This document shows, one piece after another, positions 20,872-31,683 of a DNA stretch of 50,216 nt. A program made the translations under genes and the position numbers. The notes under the pieces are model-generated. The model worked only from the letters and a program-made list of their open reading frames with translations. It was not told where the DNA came from and ran no database searches. How positions within the stretch are numbered: the stretch's first letter is position 1; each line of letters starts with the position of its first letter. The stretch is from Chara braunii (taxonomy: Eukaryota; Streptophyta; Charophyceae; Charales; Characeae): positions 3,188,246 through 3,238,461 of the forward strand of contig BFEA01000034.1 of assembly GCA_003427395.1 (NCBI GenBank), given 5' to 3'.

Positions 20872-21064
20872 TTTTTCTTTTTTTTTGTTTTTGTTTTTTC
20901 TCATTTTTCTTTTTTGTTGTTTTTGTTTTTCTCCTTTTTCTTTTCTTAGGAATACGTGCTGTGCCAGGGCCTCTGCTCACCACATGCAGAAAAGACAAAA
21001 CATATGGCGGCGTATTATTCCATGTTCTGCAGAAGATTCATTCTAGTTTTGCACATTTGGTGAG
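20872..21064 (+). repeat. Second partial foldback-family copy, cut by the gap
   Basis: Same order as the copy at 19215: T-rich leader, TTTTCTTAGGAATACGTG, GGCCTCTGCTCACCACATGC, GGCGGCGTATTATTCC, GAAGATTCATTCTAG, TTTTGCACATTTGGTGAG, then N. The near identity with the first copy suggests that they spread recently. It may also have caused the assembly gap that follows. Confidence 0.75.
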
Positions 21065-21716
21065 NNNNNNNNNNNNNNNNNNNNNNNNNNNNNNNNNNNN
21101 NNNNNNNNNNNNNNNNNNNNNNNNNNNNNNNNNNNNNNNNNNNNNNNNNNNNNNNNNNNNNNNNNNNNNNNNNNNNNNNNNNNNNNNNNNNNNNNNNNNN
21201 NNNNNNNNNNNNNNNNNNNNNNNNNNNNNNNNNNNNNNNNNNNNNNNNNNNNNNNNNNNNNNNNNNNNNNNNNNNNNNNNNNNNNNNNNNNNNNNNNNNN
21301 NNNNNNNNNNNNNNNNNNNNNNNNNNNNNNNNNNNNNNNNNNNNNNNNNNNNNNNNNNNNNNNNNNNNNNNNNNNNNNNNNNNNNNNNNNNNNNNNNNNN
21401 NNNNNNNNNNNNNNNNNNNNNNNNNNNNNNNNNNNNNNNNNNNNNNNNNNNNNNNNNNNNNNNNNNNNNNNNNNNNNNNNNNNNNNNNNNNNNNNNNNNN
21501 NNNNNNNNNNNNNNNNNNNNNNNNNNNNNNNNNNNNNNNNNNNNNNNNNNNNNNNNNNNNNNNNNNNNNNNNNNNNNNNNNNNNNNNNNNNNNNNNNNNN
21601 NNNNNNNNNNNNNNNNNNNNNNNNNNNNNNNNNNNNNNNNNNNNNNNNNNNNNNNNNNNNNNNNNNNNNNNNNNNNNNNNNNNNNNNNNNNNNNNNNNNN
21701 NNNNNNNNNNNNNNNN
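21065..21716. other. Assembly gap, 652 N
   Basis: A run of N only. The long open frames that appear to cross it are artefacts. The gap lies where the RT and RNase H of the chromovirus would be expected. Confidence 0.99.
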
Positions 21717-21945
21717 GGGGCATTGACCCACAGCCCCCCCCCAAGCACTGCTGCCGCTCCCCACACTGCCCACAGCCCCCCCAAGCATTGCCGCTGCTCC
21801 CCAGCACCCCTGGCGGGCCTCCCGGGCGTGGGTGGCGCTCTGCGCGTTCGCGTTCATAGCGTCTACCCGCGTTCTTTGAACGCGTGTTCAACGCGTTCAA
21901 AAAATGAACGCGGAACCCGCGTTCAACGTACGCGCGGTAACACAG
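21717..21945. repeat. GC-rich repeats with GAACGCG inverted units
   Basis: Two related stretches CCACAGCCCCCCCCAAGCA (21729-21747) and CCACAGCCCCCCCAAGCATT (21769-21788), each followed by TGCCGCTGCTCCCC variants, form a small tandem repeat. From 21841, GCGTTC, GAACGCG, TTCAACGCGTTCAA and GAACGCGGAACCCGCGTTC alternate as inverted units. The composition is unlike the flanking chromovirus. Confidence 0.6.
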
Positions 21946-22574
21946 TTGTCGTATGTGTTACTTCAGGCCGTACCCATACTCGAGGGTCGTTGGCAATCCA
22001 TCTTAATGGATTTTGTTTATCCCCTCCACCCATCCACTGAGTGCGGTCATGATGCTATCGTGGTCGTTGTCAATCGTTTCACGAAGCGTGCCGCTATGGC
22101 ATTAACGCTTGTGAGGTCGTCGACATCGTCTTCGACAGAGTTATGAAAGATTACGGCTTACCTCAGATCATTATCTCTGACTGTGACCTATACGAGGTAT
22201 ACAGATCCCATCTCCGCTTCTCATTGTCTTACCACCCTCAAACGGATGGTCAAACTAAGGTCGCCAATAAAAATCTCAGTAATATCCTCTGAAAGTTTAT
22301 TAAGGATGATCAGCGGTGGGACTTACACTTAGCCCACACGGAGATTGCGTACAACCACGTCGTTTCGTCGGTCACGGGGACGTCGTCATTCTATTGCGAC
22401 CTCGACTACCCTCACGTACTTGCGGATTTTGTACTACCGTCAAGGTTGTGCCCAGACACTCGTTGTCATGCGCTTGACGACTGGATCGCTCACATGGTGG
22501 CGATTATGAGACGTGCACACAAGAGTTTGGCCGATTCCCAGACCCGCATGGCCACACGAGCGAACCGATCATGA
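21946..22574 (+). pseudogene. Chromovirus integrase core, inactive
   Basis: ILEGRWQSILMDFVYPL, GHDAIVVVVNRFTKRAAMA and, after a frameshift near 22140, KDYGLPQIIISDCDLYEVY and YHPQTDGQTKVANKNL match the order of the Ty3/gypsy integrase core. The catalytic Asp residues would be in MDF and ISD. The usual Glu after DGQT is Lys here (about 22256-22261). The stretch between ISDCD and YHPQTD is roughly 20 residues shorter than usual. Stops lie at about 22290 (TGA) and 22572 (TGA), and the reading continues in the same frame into the chromodomain part. The enzyme would join element cDNA to host DNA; this copy cannot. Confidence 0.8.
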
Positions 22575-23141
22575 ATGAATCATCCACTCAAAATCGGTGA
22601 CGATTTGCTTGTCGACCCACAACACTTGCAACTCGAATTGGATACGCTTCACAAATTCAAGCATCGCTTTGTCGGTCCATGCCGCATCCTTCATGCCGTC
22701 GGCTCTGGTACTGTCGCTGCTCCAGTCAGCTTCCGCGTGAAGCTACTTGATTACGTTCAACAAACTCGTGTACTCGATGTTTACCTCGTCTCCTTATTGT
22801 GTCCTTATCGCAGACCGTCTAAGTGTTTCGCCGGACATCCTTATGAGCGCCCTCCACCTATCATGGTGGACAGTCACGAGGAATTCATCGTTTATGACGT
22901 CGTATTTTGTCGATTTACCGACAATACCCCTCCACGCATCGAGTACCTTGTGAGTTGGAAGGGTTATCCCTATGAGGAGGCTACTTGGGAGCCCCTCGAG
23001 CACTTGGAGCATGCCCGAATGTTGGTGAGTGCATATGATCATGCTCGTTGTGTTGAGACATCCTCTCCTACTCAGCTGACTAACTTTCCCCCCCCTCCTC
23101 CAGTTGAGGAGATTGCTGAGGACGAGCCCACTCCCTCATAG
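22575..23141 (+). pseudogene. Chromovirus integrase C-terminus with chromodomain
   Basis: An open frame of 188 codons in the same frame as the integrase core. It begins with the GPY/F-like region (KIGDDLLVDPQHL, LDTLHKFKHRFVGPCRIL, VSFRVKLLD, VLDVYLVSLL). Then comes a chromodomain: EEFIVYDVVFCR, RIEYLVSWKGYPYEEATW, EPLEHLEHARMLVSAYD (about 22880-23040), with the aromatic and WEP residues typical of the fold. A Pro/Glu tail ends at TAG 23139-23141. In the chromovirus clade of Ty3/gypsy, this domain is thought to guide insertion to marked chromatin. This is the best preserved gypsy coding segment in the window; the apparent ATG at 22575 is only the first Met after a stop. Confidence 0.85.
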
Positions 23142-23279
23142 GCGGTTCTTCAATAGTTGACGGACGTCTTCGCGCGTTCACAACGCACTCGTTGACGTCC
23201 TCGGAGTCTCGACGCCTAACACTCTGATCACCTACGATTTTCCCACTATCTCACACCTTCAAATACTTTATCATCAACT

Positions 23280-23820
23280 TCTTTAGGATTTCAGCGTTTT
23301 GCTGCTCTGATTCGACATCGACTCAACTCCTACTTCATCGACGTCATGGATCACTTCAACGACTTCAGTTACCTTATCAGCTTCAACTACTTTGGATGTT
23401 ACTACTTTACGCCACCACCCTACCCTGTATATTCCCTTGCATGTGTTGGATGATGTTCCTCACTTAGTTGGGTCTCTCTGAGTTGGGATCTCCCTTGGTA
23501 TCGCACAGGCATTGAGACCGTACCGTTATCTTGACTTCCCTACTCCTAGATCTAGCTCCCTTCCCCAGTCAGTGAGTTATGTGCATATTTCGCTCACCCA
23601 CGCCATCCCTCATCACCTTAGTGTTCGACCATTGCATGCCTTTAGTTAGGCATATGTCCACCCTATTCAAGGCTCCCTTTTCATGGTCGACCTTGCATGG
23701 TGTCATCCTTTCGTCGAGCATTAGTCACCTTGATGGTCTATCTGTAAGAGTCATTGGTTTTTCTTCGCTACCACTCCCTCGCCCTAAGCCTGATGACCTA
23801 TCCCACCTTCGTGTATGACT
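23280..23820 (+). pseudogene. Coding-like tract downstream of the chromodomain, unassigned
   Basis: In one frame from about 23398, TLYIPLHVLDDVPHLVGSL, a TGA, VGISLGIAQALRPYRYLD, FPTPRSSSLPQSVSYVHISL, a TAG and AYVHPIQGSLFMVDLAWCHP read as protein for over 100 codons with only two stops. After 23727 another frame gives DGLSVRVIGFSSLPLPRPKP. I do not recognise it. It could be an extra 3' ORF of this element or a fragment of another one. Confidence 0.35.
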
Positions 23821-25339
23821 ACGCCTAGGTGTTTCGATTCTTAGGCTACATTCACCCCCTCTTAGACCATCCCACTCTTAGTTGTTCAGCAATACGACAT
23901 TACCTGGTGACATATTGCTATTTTTTCCTTTCAACACTAAGACAATTGTCTCCAGGACTTTAGGATTATATCTTGCTACATCTCATTTTCTGTTGTTAGT
24001 TAGGATGTGTATACCAGATATTTACTTTTCATGTGACATTATGTAGCTTAGGATGCATCGCATGGACTCTGCACGGAGCTTGCTCCGCATCCTAGATTTC
24101 TCTATTTTCCTTGTTGCAGAGTTCATGTGCTTTTGTGGATAGCGTGTTTATTGCTCTTGCGATCAACTACAGGTCTGAGGATTGTGCAGCGGGCCTCTAT
24201 CTGCTCTGGCCTACAGTCAGAGTCTATCAGGTTATTTGGCATGTTCGCCCTGTGGGACCAAGCCATGGTCTGACCCCACAGAGTAAGGGAGAGAGCGGTC
24301 GTGAGGAGAGACGAGGGCCCTTCACCGTAGCCCATTGCAAAGTTGGAGCAGTCCCTGAGTTTGGGTTGAGACCCGTGACGTTTCAGCTTTTCGTTGGAAG
24401 GGCGTTGTCGAGCGCATCGGTCCGGCACCGCACGAAACGGGGCGGGACCCTCCCGACCGCGTCACGCAGGAGTTGGTCTTATCCTCGTCGCGAATACATA
24501 CGGAGCTTCCGCAAGTCGCTCCGACCGAGTGCGCCAGCCTTACCTCTCGCGAGCCCCTACGACAGGATAGGGCCTACGCGAGGCATGACTTACCTTCACC
24601 TTACGGGAGCTGTCACCTCCCTTCGGTGGACGTATCCCCACCGAGCTACCAGTCCACATTACAAACGCTAATCAGCTGCAATCGCAGAGGTGGACCAACC
24701 GATGACGTTTCTCGTTCGCTGTAGCATAGGGGGTACGCGCGGTTTTATGCCTCTGTCGGACCCTCATGGAAACCGACGCCTTAGGGGGCAGAGGTCCCAA
24801 GCACGACTTGTTGTCGATCGACTATGACGTATCCCACACGCCACGCGTACTCCACTCTAAAGCCATAAAAATTAAAACATGCACACACACGCACATATAC
24901 AGAACGACACAGAACAAACAAACGCGACAACACTCCTAGCCCCTTAGTAGTCATCTCATAACTTTCCGATGCGGAAATTAGATAGGCGTCGCGCGTGAGA
25001 CTTCGGTATAAAACCGCGCGGGCGCATGGTCTTCCTATATCGACTAACAATGCAAGAATACACAAGCAGTCGCAATGATGGCGTACTATGTGGTGCCCAT
25101 AATCAAGCAGTCCCTCGTGGATCTAAGTACCGCTTATGACACTCAAGTGTCAAACTGAAAGTATCACGAGGGTCGACCCCTTCACGATCTTGCACGGCTG
25201 AAGGAATAGTCGTGCGGTCTCCGCGACACCTCTGACCTTTAGGCTGAGAGTCCCGGCAGGCAGGGCCAATAGGCTCTGCTAGAGGGGAGATCCCTTTCAT
25301 GCAGAGTCTAGGACATGGGATGTCCTGGACAAGGACCTT
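23821..25339. other. Retroelement 3' or LTR-like sequence, no gene assigned
   Basis: Includes the hairpin repeat at 24230-24282 shared with 12670-12730. A GC-rich stretch with overlapping frames of 186 codons (24111-24671) and 83 codons (24473-24724) shows no domain. AT-richer sequence follows. Regulatory or LTR function is possible but I could not find a second copy of this stretch. Confidence 0.35.
24215..24285 (+). repeat. Hairpin repeat shared with 12665-12735
   Basis: AGGTTATTTGGCATGTTCG, TGTGGGA (24251-24257), CCAAGCCATGGTC, TGACCCCACA (24271-24280). Compared with the copy at 12700, several positions inside the stem differ while pairing is kept. Confidence 0.5.
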
Positions 25340-26120
25340 GAATCCAGGCTCAGTACCAAAGTCCGACTGAGAAATCTTTAAGAAGCATACAACAATAAAA
25401 ACGGGGTTTTCTTTTCTTTCTCAACCTCAACCTCAATTAAACCCTTAGGCGTGGGTCCCTCAGGCCACGCGAACATCCAACATAGTTATATACATATATA
25501 TATGTAAAGGGGGAATAAGTATGTGACGATCATTTTTTCACAATCACAGTGAGATTCCTCACAACGATATATATGTGTGTTATCGCAGGTAGTCAAATCC
25601 AGATTCTGAACCACAGAACATACCTGCAATCACATCAAAGAGTCAACAAAAAGTCAACGCACTACACGGAGTCAACTTCAACCAATCTCTATACTCATAC
25701 CCCTCGCTTTAGCCATGCAAGCTTCAACCTTTGTCAAGCCTTCCATAATTAAATACTCAGTACCTTTCTTAAATGACCATTTAATAAAAGTTCGGGTGAA
25801 AACCTTAATAAAACAATAAAGATCACCAGGGTTAAAACCTTTTAGGTTGAGTATTGAGGATGAATTGGAGTTGAGTCGTAGACCGATGAATCGGCAACCG
25901 ACCTGTTATCAATGATAACAGAATGTGATCCTTGTAGGATCAAGATGAATCTAGTCCTGACTTCGAATCAAACGTTCAAGAGGACCTGTAACACAAGACA
26001 GGCCAATCCCCAAGCTAAATCTATGAGTTCAAATCGAGAGTAATTTTCATATCATGATTTCACCAAGAATCATTCTACTTAACTAATATTGAGCCTTCCC
26101 CTAAGTTAGAGCCTAAGGAA
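25340..26120. other. Gene-free tract with strings of short hairpins
   Basis: Three tight hairpins follow one another: CCGATGAATCGG (25882-25893), CTGTTATCAATGATAACAG (25903-25921) and GATCCTTGTAGGATC (25927-25941). No open frame of note. A similar pair, AAATCCCAAGGGATTT and GAGTCTTCTGAGACTC, lies at 34510-34543. The tract reads like a long retroelement LTR or UTR. Confidence 0.45.
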
Positions 26121-26129
26121 AAGGTAGAC

Positions 26130-26770
26130 TTTTGGAAGAATCTCCTCTATACAGAGTAAATTGTCAGAATTACCACCTGTTAAAATATAATCTAACTCCT
26201 CTAAACTAAGAAAATTTCGACAGCGCTTCCCGTAGAGAAAGTGTCTTCTTTGAATTTATAATAACTGAGATATGAAAATAAAAATCAAACTCTAATTTTG
26301 AAAAGTCAAATTTTGTCCAACTCCTTGAATTAGTAAAAATTTGGGCAGCATCTCCTTTAGAAAGGTAGACTTCCCAGATTTATATTAAGTCAGATAGGAA
26401 CTCGGAAGCTAGACTTGAGTTCGATTTCAAGACAAAATCCAACTGACCCCTTACATTTGTAGAAATTTCGGCAACGCTTCCCATAGAGAAAGTGTTATTC
26501 CAAGATTTATACAAAGCTAAGTTCAGAATCTAAAGTGACTTTGACTTCTCAAGGTCCAATTTTATCTAACTCCCTGATTTAGCAAAAAATTTGGCAGCAC
26601 TCCCTTTAGAAAATGAGGTTTTCCATATTTTTACTTAGCCAAAAAATCAGAAGAACTGGACCCCGAAAATGACAAAGTCTGACTAACTCCTTGGTTTTGT
26701 AGAAATTTTGGCAGCGCTTCCCGTAGAGAAAGTGACTTACCAAGATTTATACAAGACCAAGTATAATATA
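26130..26770. repeat. Tandem array, units of about 120 bases in alternating types
   Basis: Unit cores start near 26221, 26345, 26471, 26594 and 26711 (spacing 124, 126, 123, 117). Units 1, 3 and 5 carry AATTTCGGCAGCGCTTCCCG followed by TAGAGAAAGTG. Units 2 and 4 carry AATTTGGGCAGCATCTCC or a close form, followed by TTTAGAAA. Each is preceded by CTAACTCCTT-like sequence and followed by CCAAGATTTATACAA. A shorter unit may precede at 26138. The motif resembles sequences I recall from LTR/UTR parts of plant retroelements; this is unverified. Confidence 0.75.
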
Positions 26771-27032
26771 AGATCCCAGAAAATCCAGAAATCGACCTAA
26801 GTAAAAATAAACTTAGTTGAAACTAACTCCTATGGCTATAGCACGTGGCGAACGACTAAAGCAACCACCTATCAAACTAAAACTCAGACTAAGTAGTAAT
26901 CTCACTCCGTCACATGCAGGCCACACCACAAAGTTAAGTACTCTCCCCAGCCCAAAGTTAACCTTATCAGACAATAGTTCATAGTCTTTCAATGATTTAT
27001 CCCTTTATACCCAGCTTATATAGGGCATAAAG

Positions 27033-27755
27033 TTAGACCACTCAAACTTATGGAACATGTCTAGCTCAGTCATGAAGTATACACAAACACAGGGCAAAAC
27101 AATTTTTCTCTTCTTTGGGCGTAAGACTAGGCCACCCTAGATGCCCTGAACTATTTAAGTATCCAAGTTTTATATAATTATCTGCACTTAGCCTTTTGAG
27201 GTAACATATAACTGAACCGATCAGCTTTAGTTCAAAATTCAGTTTGCCCCTTCGTACCGCATGTATTCTTAATTAGTACTGTCTTCAGTTGGTGATAAGC
27301 TATAGTCAGACCACCCAAACTTATGAAACCCTGTCTGACTAGCCTGTTTATAAGTATGATAGTAATAAGGTATGGCCAAATTATAACCTTTTGGTTCCAG
27401 CATGTGCGTGACATTGGACCAAGACCACCCAAACTTATGGAACATGTCTTGGTCCTCAGCCTGGTTCATTTCTCTTAAAACCAAAGCAGAAAGAGGCCGA
27501 GTCACCCAAACTAATGGAACATGCTTAGACCTCCTCGTCTAAAACGAAAAAAAAACTGAAAGAAACCCAAAGTAAACAATGCGACCAAGCCACCCAAATT
27601 TAAGGAACATGCTTGGTCCCTAAAAAGTCAATCAGAGTCAGCCTTCACAAGTCAGAGCAACCAGACCACCCAAACTTATGGAACATGTCTGGTTCTCCAG
27701 GCAATTCAAAATAAACATAGCACTGGGTCTTCTCAAACTTATGGAGACTTTCCCA
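27033..27755. repeat. Array of stem-loops: constant 20-base loop, covarying stems
   Basis: Units at 27034-27063, 27304-27340, 27416-27455, 27494-27530, 27583-27618, 27659-27694 and a decayed one near 27723-27752. The loop is CACCCAAACTTATGGAACAT or a close variant. The stems differ: TAGAC/GTCTA, AGTCAGAC/GTCTGACT, GGACCAAGAC/GTCTTGGTCC, a decayed GCCGAGT/GCTTAGAC, GACCAAGC/GCTTGGTC, AACCAGAC/GTCTGGTT. Four stems of 8-10 bp are perfect although their sequences differ. Spacing is irregular (about 45-270 bases). No open frame spans the array. Confidence 0.85.
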
Positions 27756-28009
27756 ACCTTTGATAGAGCCAATCAAGCAAGCAATACTGCCTTCCTCTCA
27801 TCCTTCCCCCAGATACAATCCCACAGTCTGCTTTCAGTCAAACAATGAAACTGAAACTGACATTGCACATACATTCCTTTACTTAGTCTGGTTCGTACCC
27901 TGAAAGTCAACCTGAAAAGTCAAATTAGGAGCGCACATAATATACTCAGTCAAAACATAGTCAGGAATACATTTAGGGGTTATAACAGGGTTTATAGAAG
28001 GAAAGCAAG

Positions 28010-28130
28010 GGTTACCTCTTAGTTCTCTGCCTCCAGAACCTCACCCAGGTTCCGACAAAGCTTCTACAATCGGTGGGCTGACTCCCCACAGAGTCTTGCT
28101 GCGGTCCTACGGGTTGCAATCCCGCCTACC
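28010..28130. repeat. LTR-like segment related to 628-675
   Basis: TTACCTCTTAGTTCTCTGCC, TCCAGAACCTCACCCAGGTT, CCGACAAAGCTTCTACAATC parallels the stretch at 620-675. It probably closes the gene-free repeat tract that starts near 25340. Confidence 0.4.
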
Positions 28131-31100
28131 GCCTTCCTCTCAAAACTGGACTAGACTTAGAATAAGAAGGGCAGAAGTAGGGGTTTGAGACTCTCGAGAT
28201 ACAGGAGGGGGACTGACTCAACTCCCAGGAGAGGACCTTGAAATCTCGATACGCCTGAGGGTCTCGCAATGATGGCCAAACAACAACAGTTTGGTCAAGA
28301 CTGAAGTGAAACTGCTGATGTCAACCCTCTGACGACCTCTTAGCTCACAGCAATAACCCCCTTCATAACTTAATTGTTCTTCTGAGTCTAAATGCCTCCC
28401 CTCAGAACAGTTGTCGCTACACTGCACCCTTTAGATCAGGAAGGAGTTCTCAATCTGTCCGTCCTCGCGAATAGCACAGCGATACGCAACAACCATTCAA
28501 GAGTAGACCGAAGGCGACGACAGGTCAGTTATACACAGTTTGCCACTCGGATAAAGCATTTGCAGCCTTGTCTTTCAACAGCTATTCATCCATACATGCC
28601 ACAAACACAGTCCGCAGTCACCATACTCCGACATACACTGAGAATCTTGTTTTCGCGGTCAACACAAACTGGCGAGTCTCTGCAGTAACAACTGAGTAAC
28701 AATCGAACTGTGTCTTCCAGTCGACCTATAGCTGACACACTGCCGGCTCCCAAGCACCAAAACAGTTGACGTTGTGGCTCGACCTTTAACTCACCCCTTC
28801 ACCTTGTTATGGCCCGCTGCTAGTTTCCACTTAGTAAAATGCACGGCTCACCGGCCGTGACCTCAAAGTACAAGATGTGGCCTAGAAGGCACAACCCTAA
28901 TAGCTTCATAGCAAGTCAACAGCAACTACAGGGGACGACACGGCGAGTGGACCAGCTGGTTCGGCAGCCGTGAAGCGGAGTGCAAGACACCAGCAACTAG
29001 GCAACTAACCTACAGGGCCCACAAGCGGCAGACACGAGAGGCACGACCAGCGGATGAGCAGCTCGGCAGCAAGCAGCGAAGAGCAAGGCAAAACCAACAA
29101 CACGTTCACACCGCACAGCGAGCACATCAATCTGCAAAGAACCTCCTGCGAAGCTAATGGGACACAGGCAACAGGGCAATGGCGGAGTGCAGATGAGAAC
29201 GTTCATACATCCAACACGGAGCAAAGCCGCACATAACCTACTCACTCCACGATTGAACCCAACGGATTGTTGGTTCCCACCACCCACCGAGCCAATTACC
29301 ACAGCAACCCGTCAATACTACGTGCACAACAACCTTGCACAACAATATGTACGTGCTGCAAAGCCTCTCAATATGTATCAAAAGAGGCAGTGCCCTCAGA
29401 AGAACGATCGAGACACGGCGCCTTCGTGTTGCAGACGAACCCCCTTTCTCGAGGCCAGTTCCAGCGACAGGATGGGAGCGGTCCGTTCAATCCAACACAG
29501 CACACCGCCTCCGTTCACCCGATCGGTTGTGAACAACACATGTTTCTCGATTGACTGCGACAATAAGCTCACTCGGTTGGCTACGGCATTGCGCTCACTT
29601 CTCGGGTTGCGGCAGTGGGCTCACTCTCCTCTTGCTCTTCGCCAACTCTTCTTACCATAAATGGCCTACTTGGACTATAACTTGACTTTCTGTTCAACCG
29701 CACCACCAGTTTCAGCCGTCATATAAGTACTCCTCCTCCCTCGTTTTCTGTTGTCGCTATCCCAGTTGCTTCCCTACTGTCATGTACCTCCTGCATACCA
29801 GTGTCTTCGGCTGTCAACCTGACCAAGTTCGACTCTTAGCTTATTGTGCGAATGCTTAGAGACAGGATTCCCGCGGCCACCAAGTATGCATGCTTCTTCC
29901 TCTTAGTCTCTCGGTTTCTCCCTCTTCCCTCCCTTCTCTGGCCGTTTCCCCAAGCACTCGCTCCCTCGGTCCGGGATCGTGAGATCCTCATAGCCCCCCC
30001 TTGAACAATGGTGTATACCTTCCAGGTAAGCTGCCTATCCCTTTTTTCATTCCCAGCAGCTGATGTACCTGGCCGTTTGTATGGCCAGGTTCAGTCAGTC
30101 CGAAGGAGAACTTTCGAAGACGGCGAAAACATGACTATGGCGTACATGACCTTTGAGAACAACATGACAAGAGCCTAAGCCCAGGCGATCACGGCGACCA
30201 CGATGAACCCTTCGACCAAGGTGAGCACAACTATTCACCTAACTTGAATGACGAGCAAAGACAAGGGTATCGGTCATGAGACGACATAACACATCAAGTG
30301 GAGATACGAGGTCTCACCAAAAAAAAATTGAAGCCGTCGTGCGAAGAAGAAAAGTTGCACAATCGTGATTCGTACAAAAATGCGAATGAATCTTCCGCTA
30401 GAATACAGGAAGATTTGTTTATCGCTTTCATAGCCTCCTCCTTTCGGCGCAACTTCTACCACCTACACTGCCCGAACCAATCATCCCAGCGCCAATCAGA
30501 CATTACCACTCGACTCGCAACTGCAAGAAATCCCCGAGGCGCACCTTCATTTGCCCATCCTTGCTAAGTATCACGTACATAATACGATTTTTTCCCTTGT
30601 CCTCGCCATAGTCATTTTCTCAATGCCTCCGCGCACTGCCTTCTCTGCTTACCTCCTACCCTGTACCCTTAATGCCAAAACCAGCCTTACAATCGTGTTT
30701 GCCTGCGCCAAGAACCACAACCTATCATCCTTCCTTCCTTTATTCTATTGAGAATCGAGGAAACTATCGTCTCCTTGTTTCAGCCATACTCCTTCTGCCT
30801 CGTTTTCTCCACCTCCGTCCTTCTCCCCCGCTACTATGGTCCGTGCCCATATTGCTTGGTCCTACACCTGCGTGGGCTAACGACTGTCAGCACAAGCTGC
30901 ACTACACAAGGCTCCGAGGGATACTGCGACTAGATGGTTTGATTAGTCTACTGCCCCTATACTCGCCTGACGAACGATTTGCACGTCAACATTCGCTTTG
31001 AATCTCCTTCTCAGTTCCGAGTGGCTCCGAACTACACGCTAGGCCAAGCACCACAACGGGTGCCCGCTGACACAGACAACAGGTAACTCTCCTGCCCCCA

Positions 31101-31683
31101 CGACTTGCTTTCCTCCGACAGGTAGGCCTCCACCTAGCAGCTGCCTCTTCAACAATAAAAGTCTTCGGGCTCACGGTTACACTCCTGCAGCTCAGCTACT
31201 TTGTGGGGGCTTCGGATAGGGTCAGCAGTTAGGTGGCTATAATTTAGATTTTTGCCTGCCTACCCAAGCCCGACATGCGATTTACTCGTCAGTATCGCTA
31301 CGAGACTCCACCGAAGTTTCCTCTGGCCTCACTTTGCTCAGGCATATTTCGCCACCTGCAGGTCCCCACGGGCATACTCTCACTCAAACCTCTCACAGCA
31401 GCTTATGGGTGGCAGGTGGCACATCTGCAGAGAGGCGCCCAACACTCAGTTTCTTTCCATCTCATGGGCTGGGCACCCACCTTTATATCAAGGGAGCAAG
31501 CGACGACCTTGACATACCATAATTGAGTTGACCAGCCCCGGGTGATTCAGAGTGATTTACTCTCTTCATCTGCGGGTGTCTGAATTCAAACTTGATCTTC
31601 GTTTCAACAGTCTGTGGGTGTACCAACGAAGCTAAGGCCAGTCCATTCTGGGATCGGCCCAAGTACTGCTGCCGCCTTCAGTA
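28131..31683. other. No gene recognised
   Basis: Mixed-composition DNA with many short frames on both strands. The longest is 167 codons at 29157-29660, and pieces at 30900-31526 read as protein for 60-100 codons (for example RVAPNYTLGQAPQRVPADT near 31020). None is recognisable and frames shift often, which suggests very old retroelement DNA. The core GAATGAATCTTCCGC stands at 30386-30400. Confidence 0.35.

Noticed and set aside
20853-22040. A frame of 395 codons and three long minus-strand frames crossing 21065-21716
   Set aside because: They are open only because the gap is written as N.
24111-24724. Frames of 186 and 83 codons as a gene
   Set aside because: Overlapping frames in GC-rich DNA, no domain, and they start inside a hairpin repeat shared with 12.7 kb.
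27034-27755. The hairpin array as a CRISPR
   Set aside because: Spacing is irregular (about 45-270 bases), the repeat is 20 bases with variable flanks that pair, no cas genes are present, and all context is eukaryotic.
29157-29660. 167-codon frame as a host gene
   Set aside because: Three overlapping frames compete, composition is unremarkable, and no domain or homologous segment is visible.
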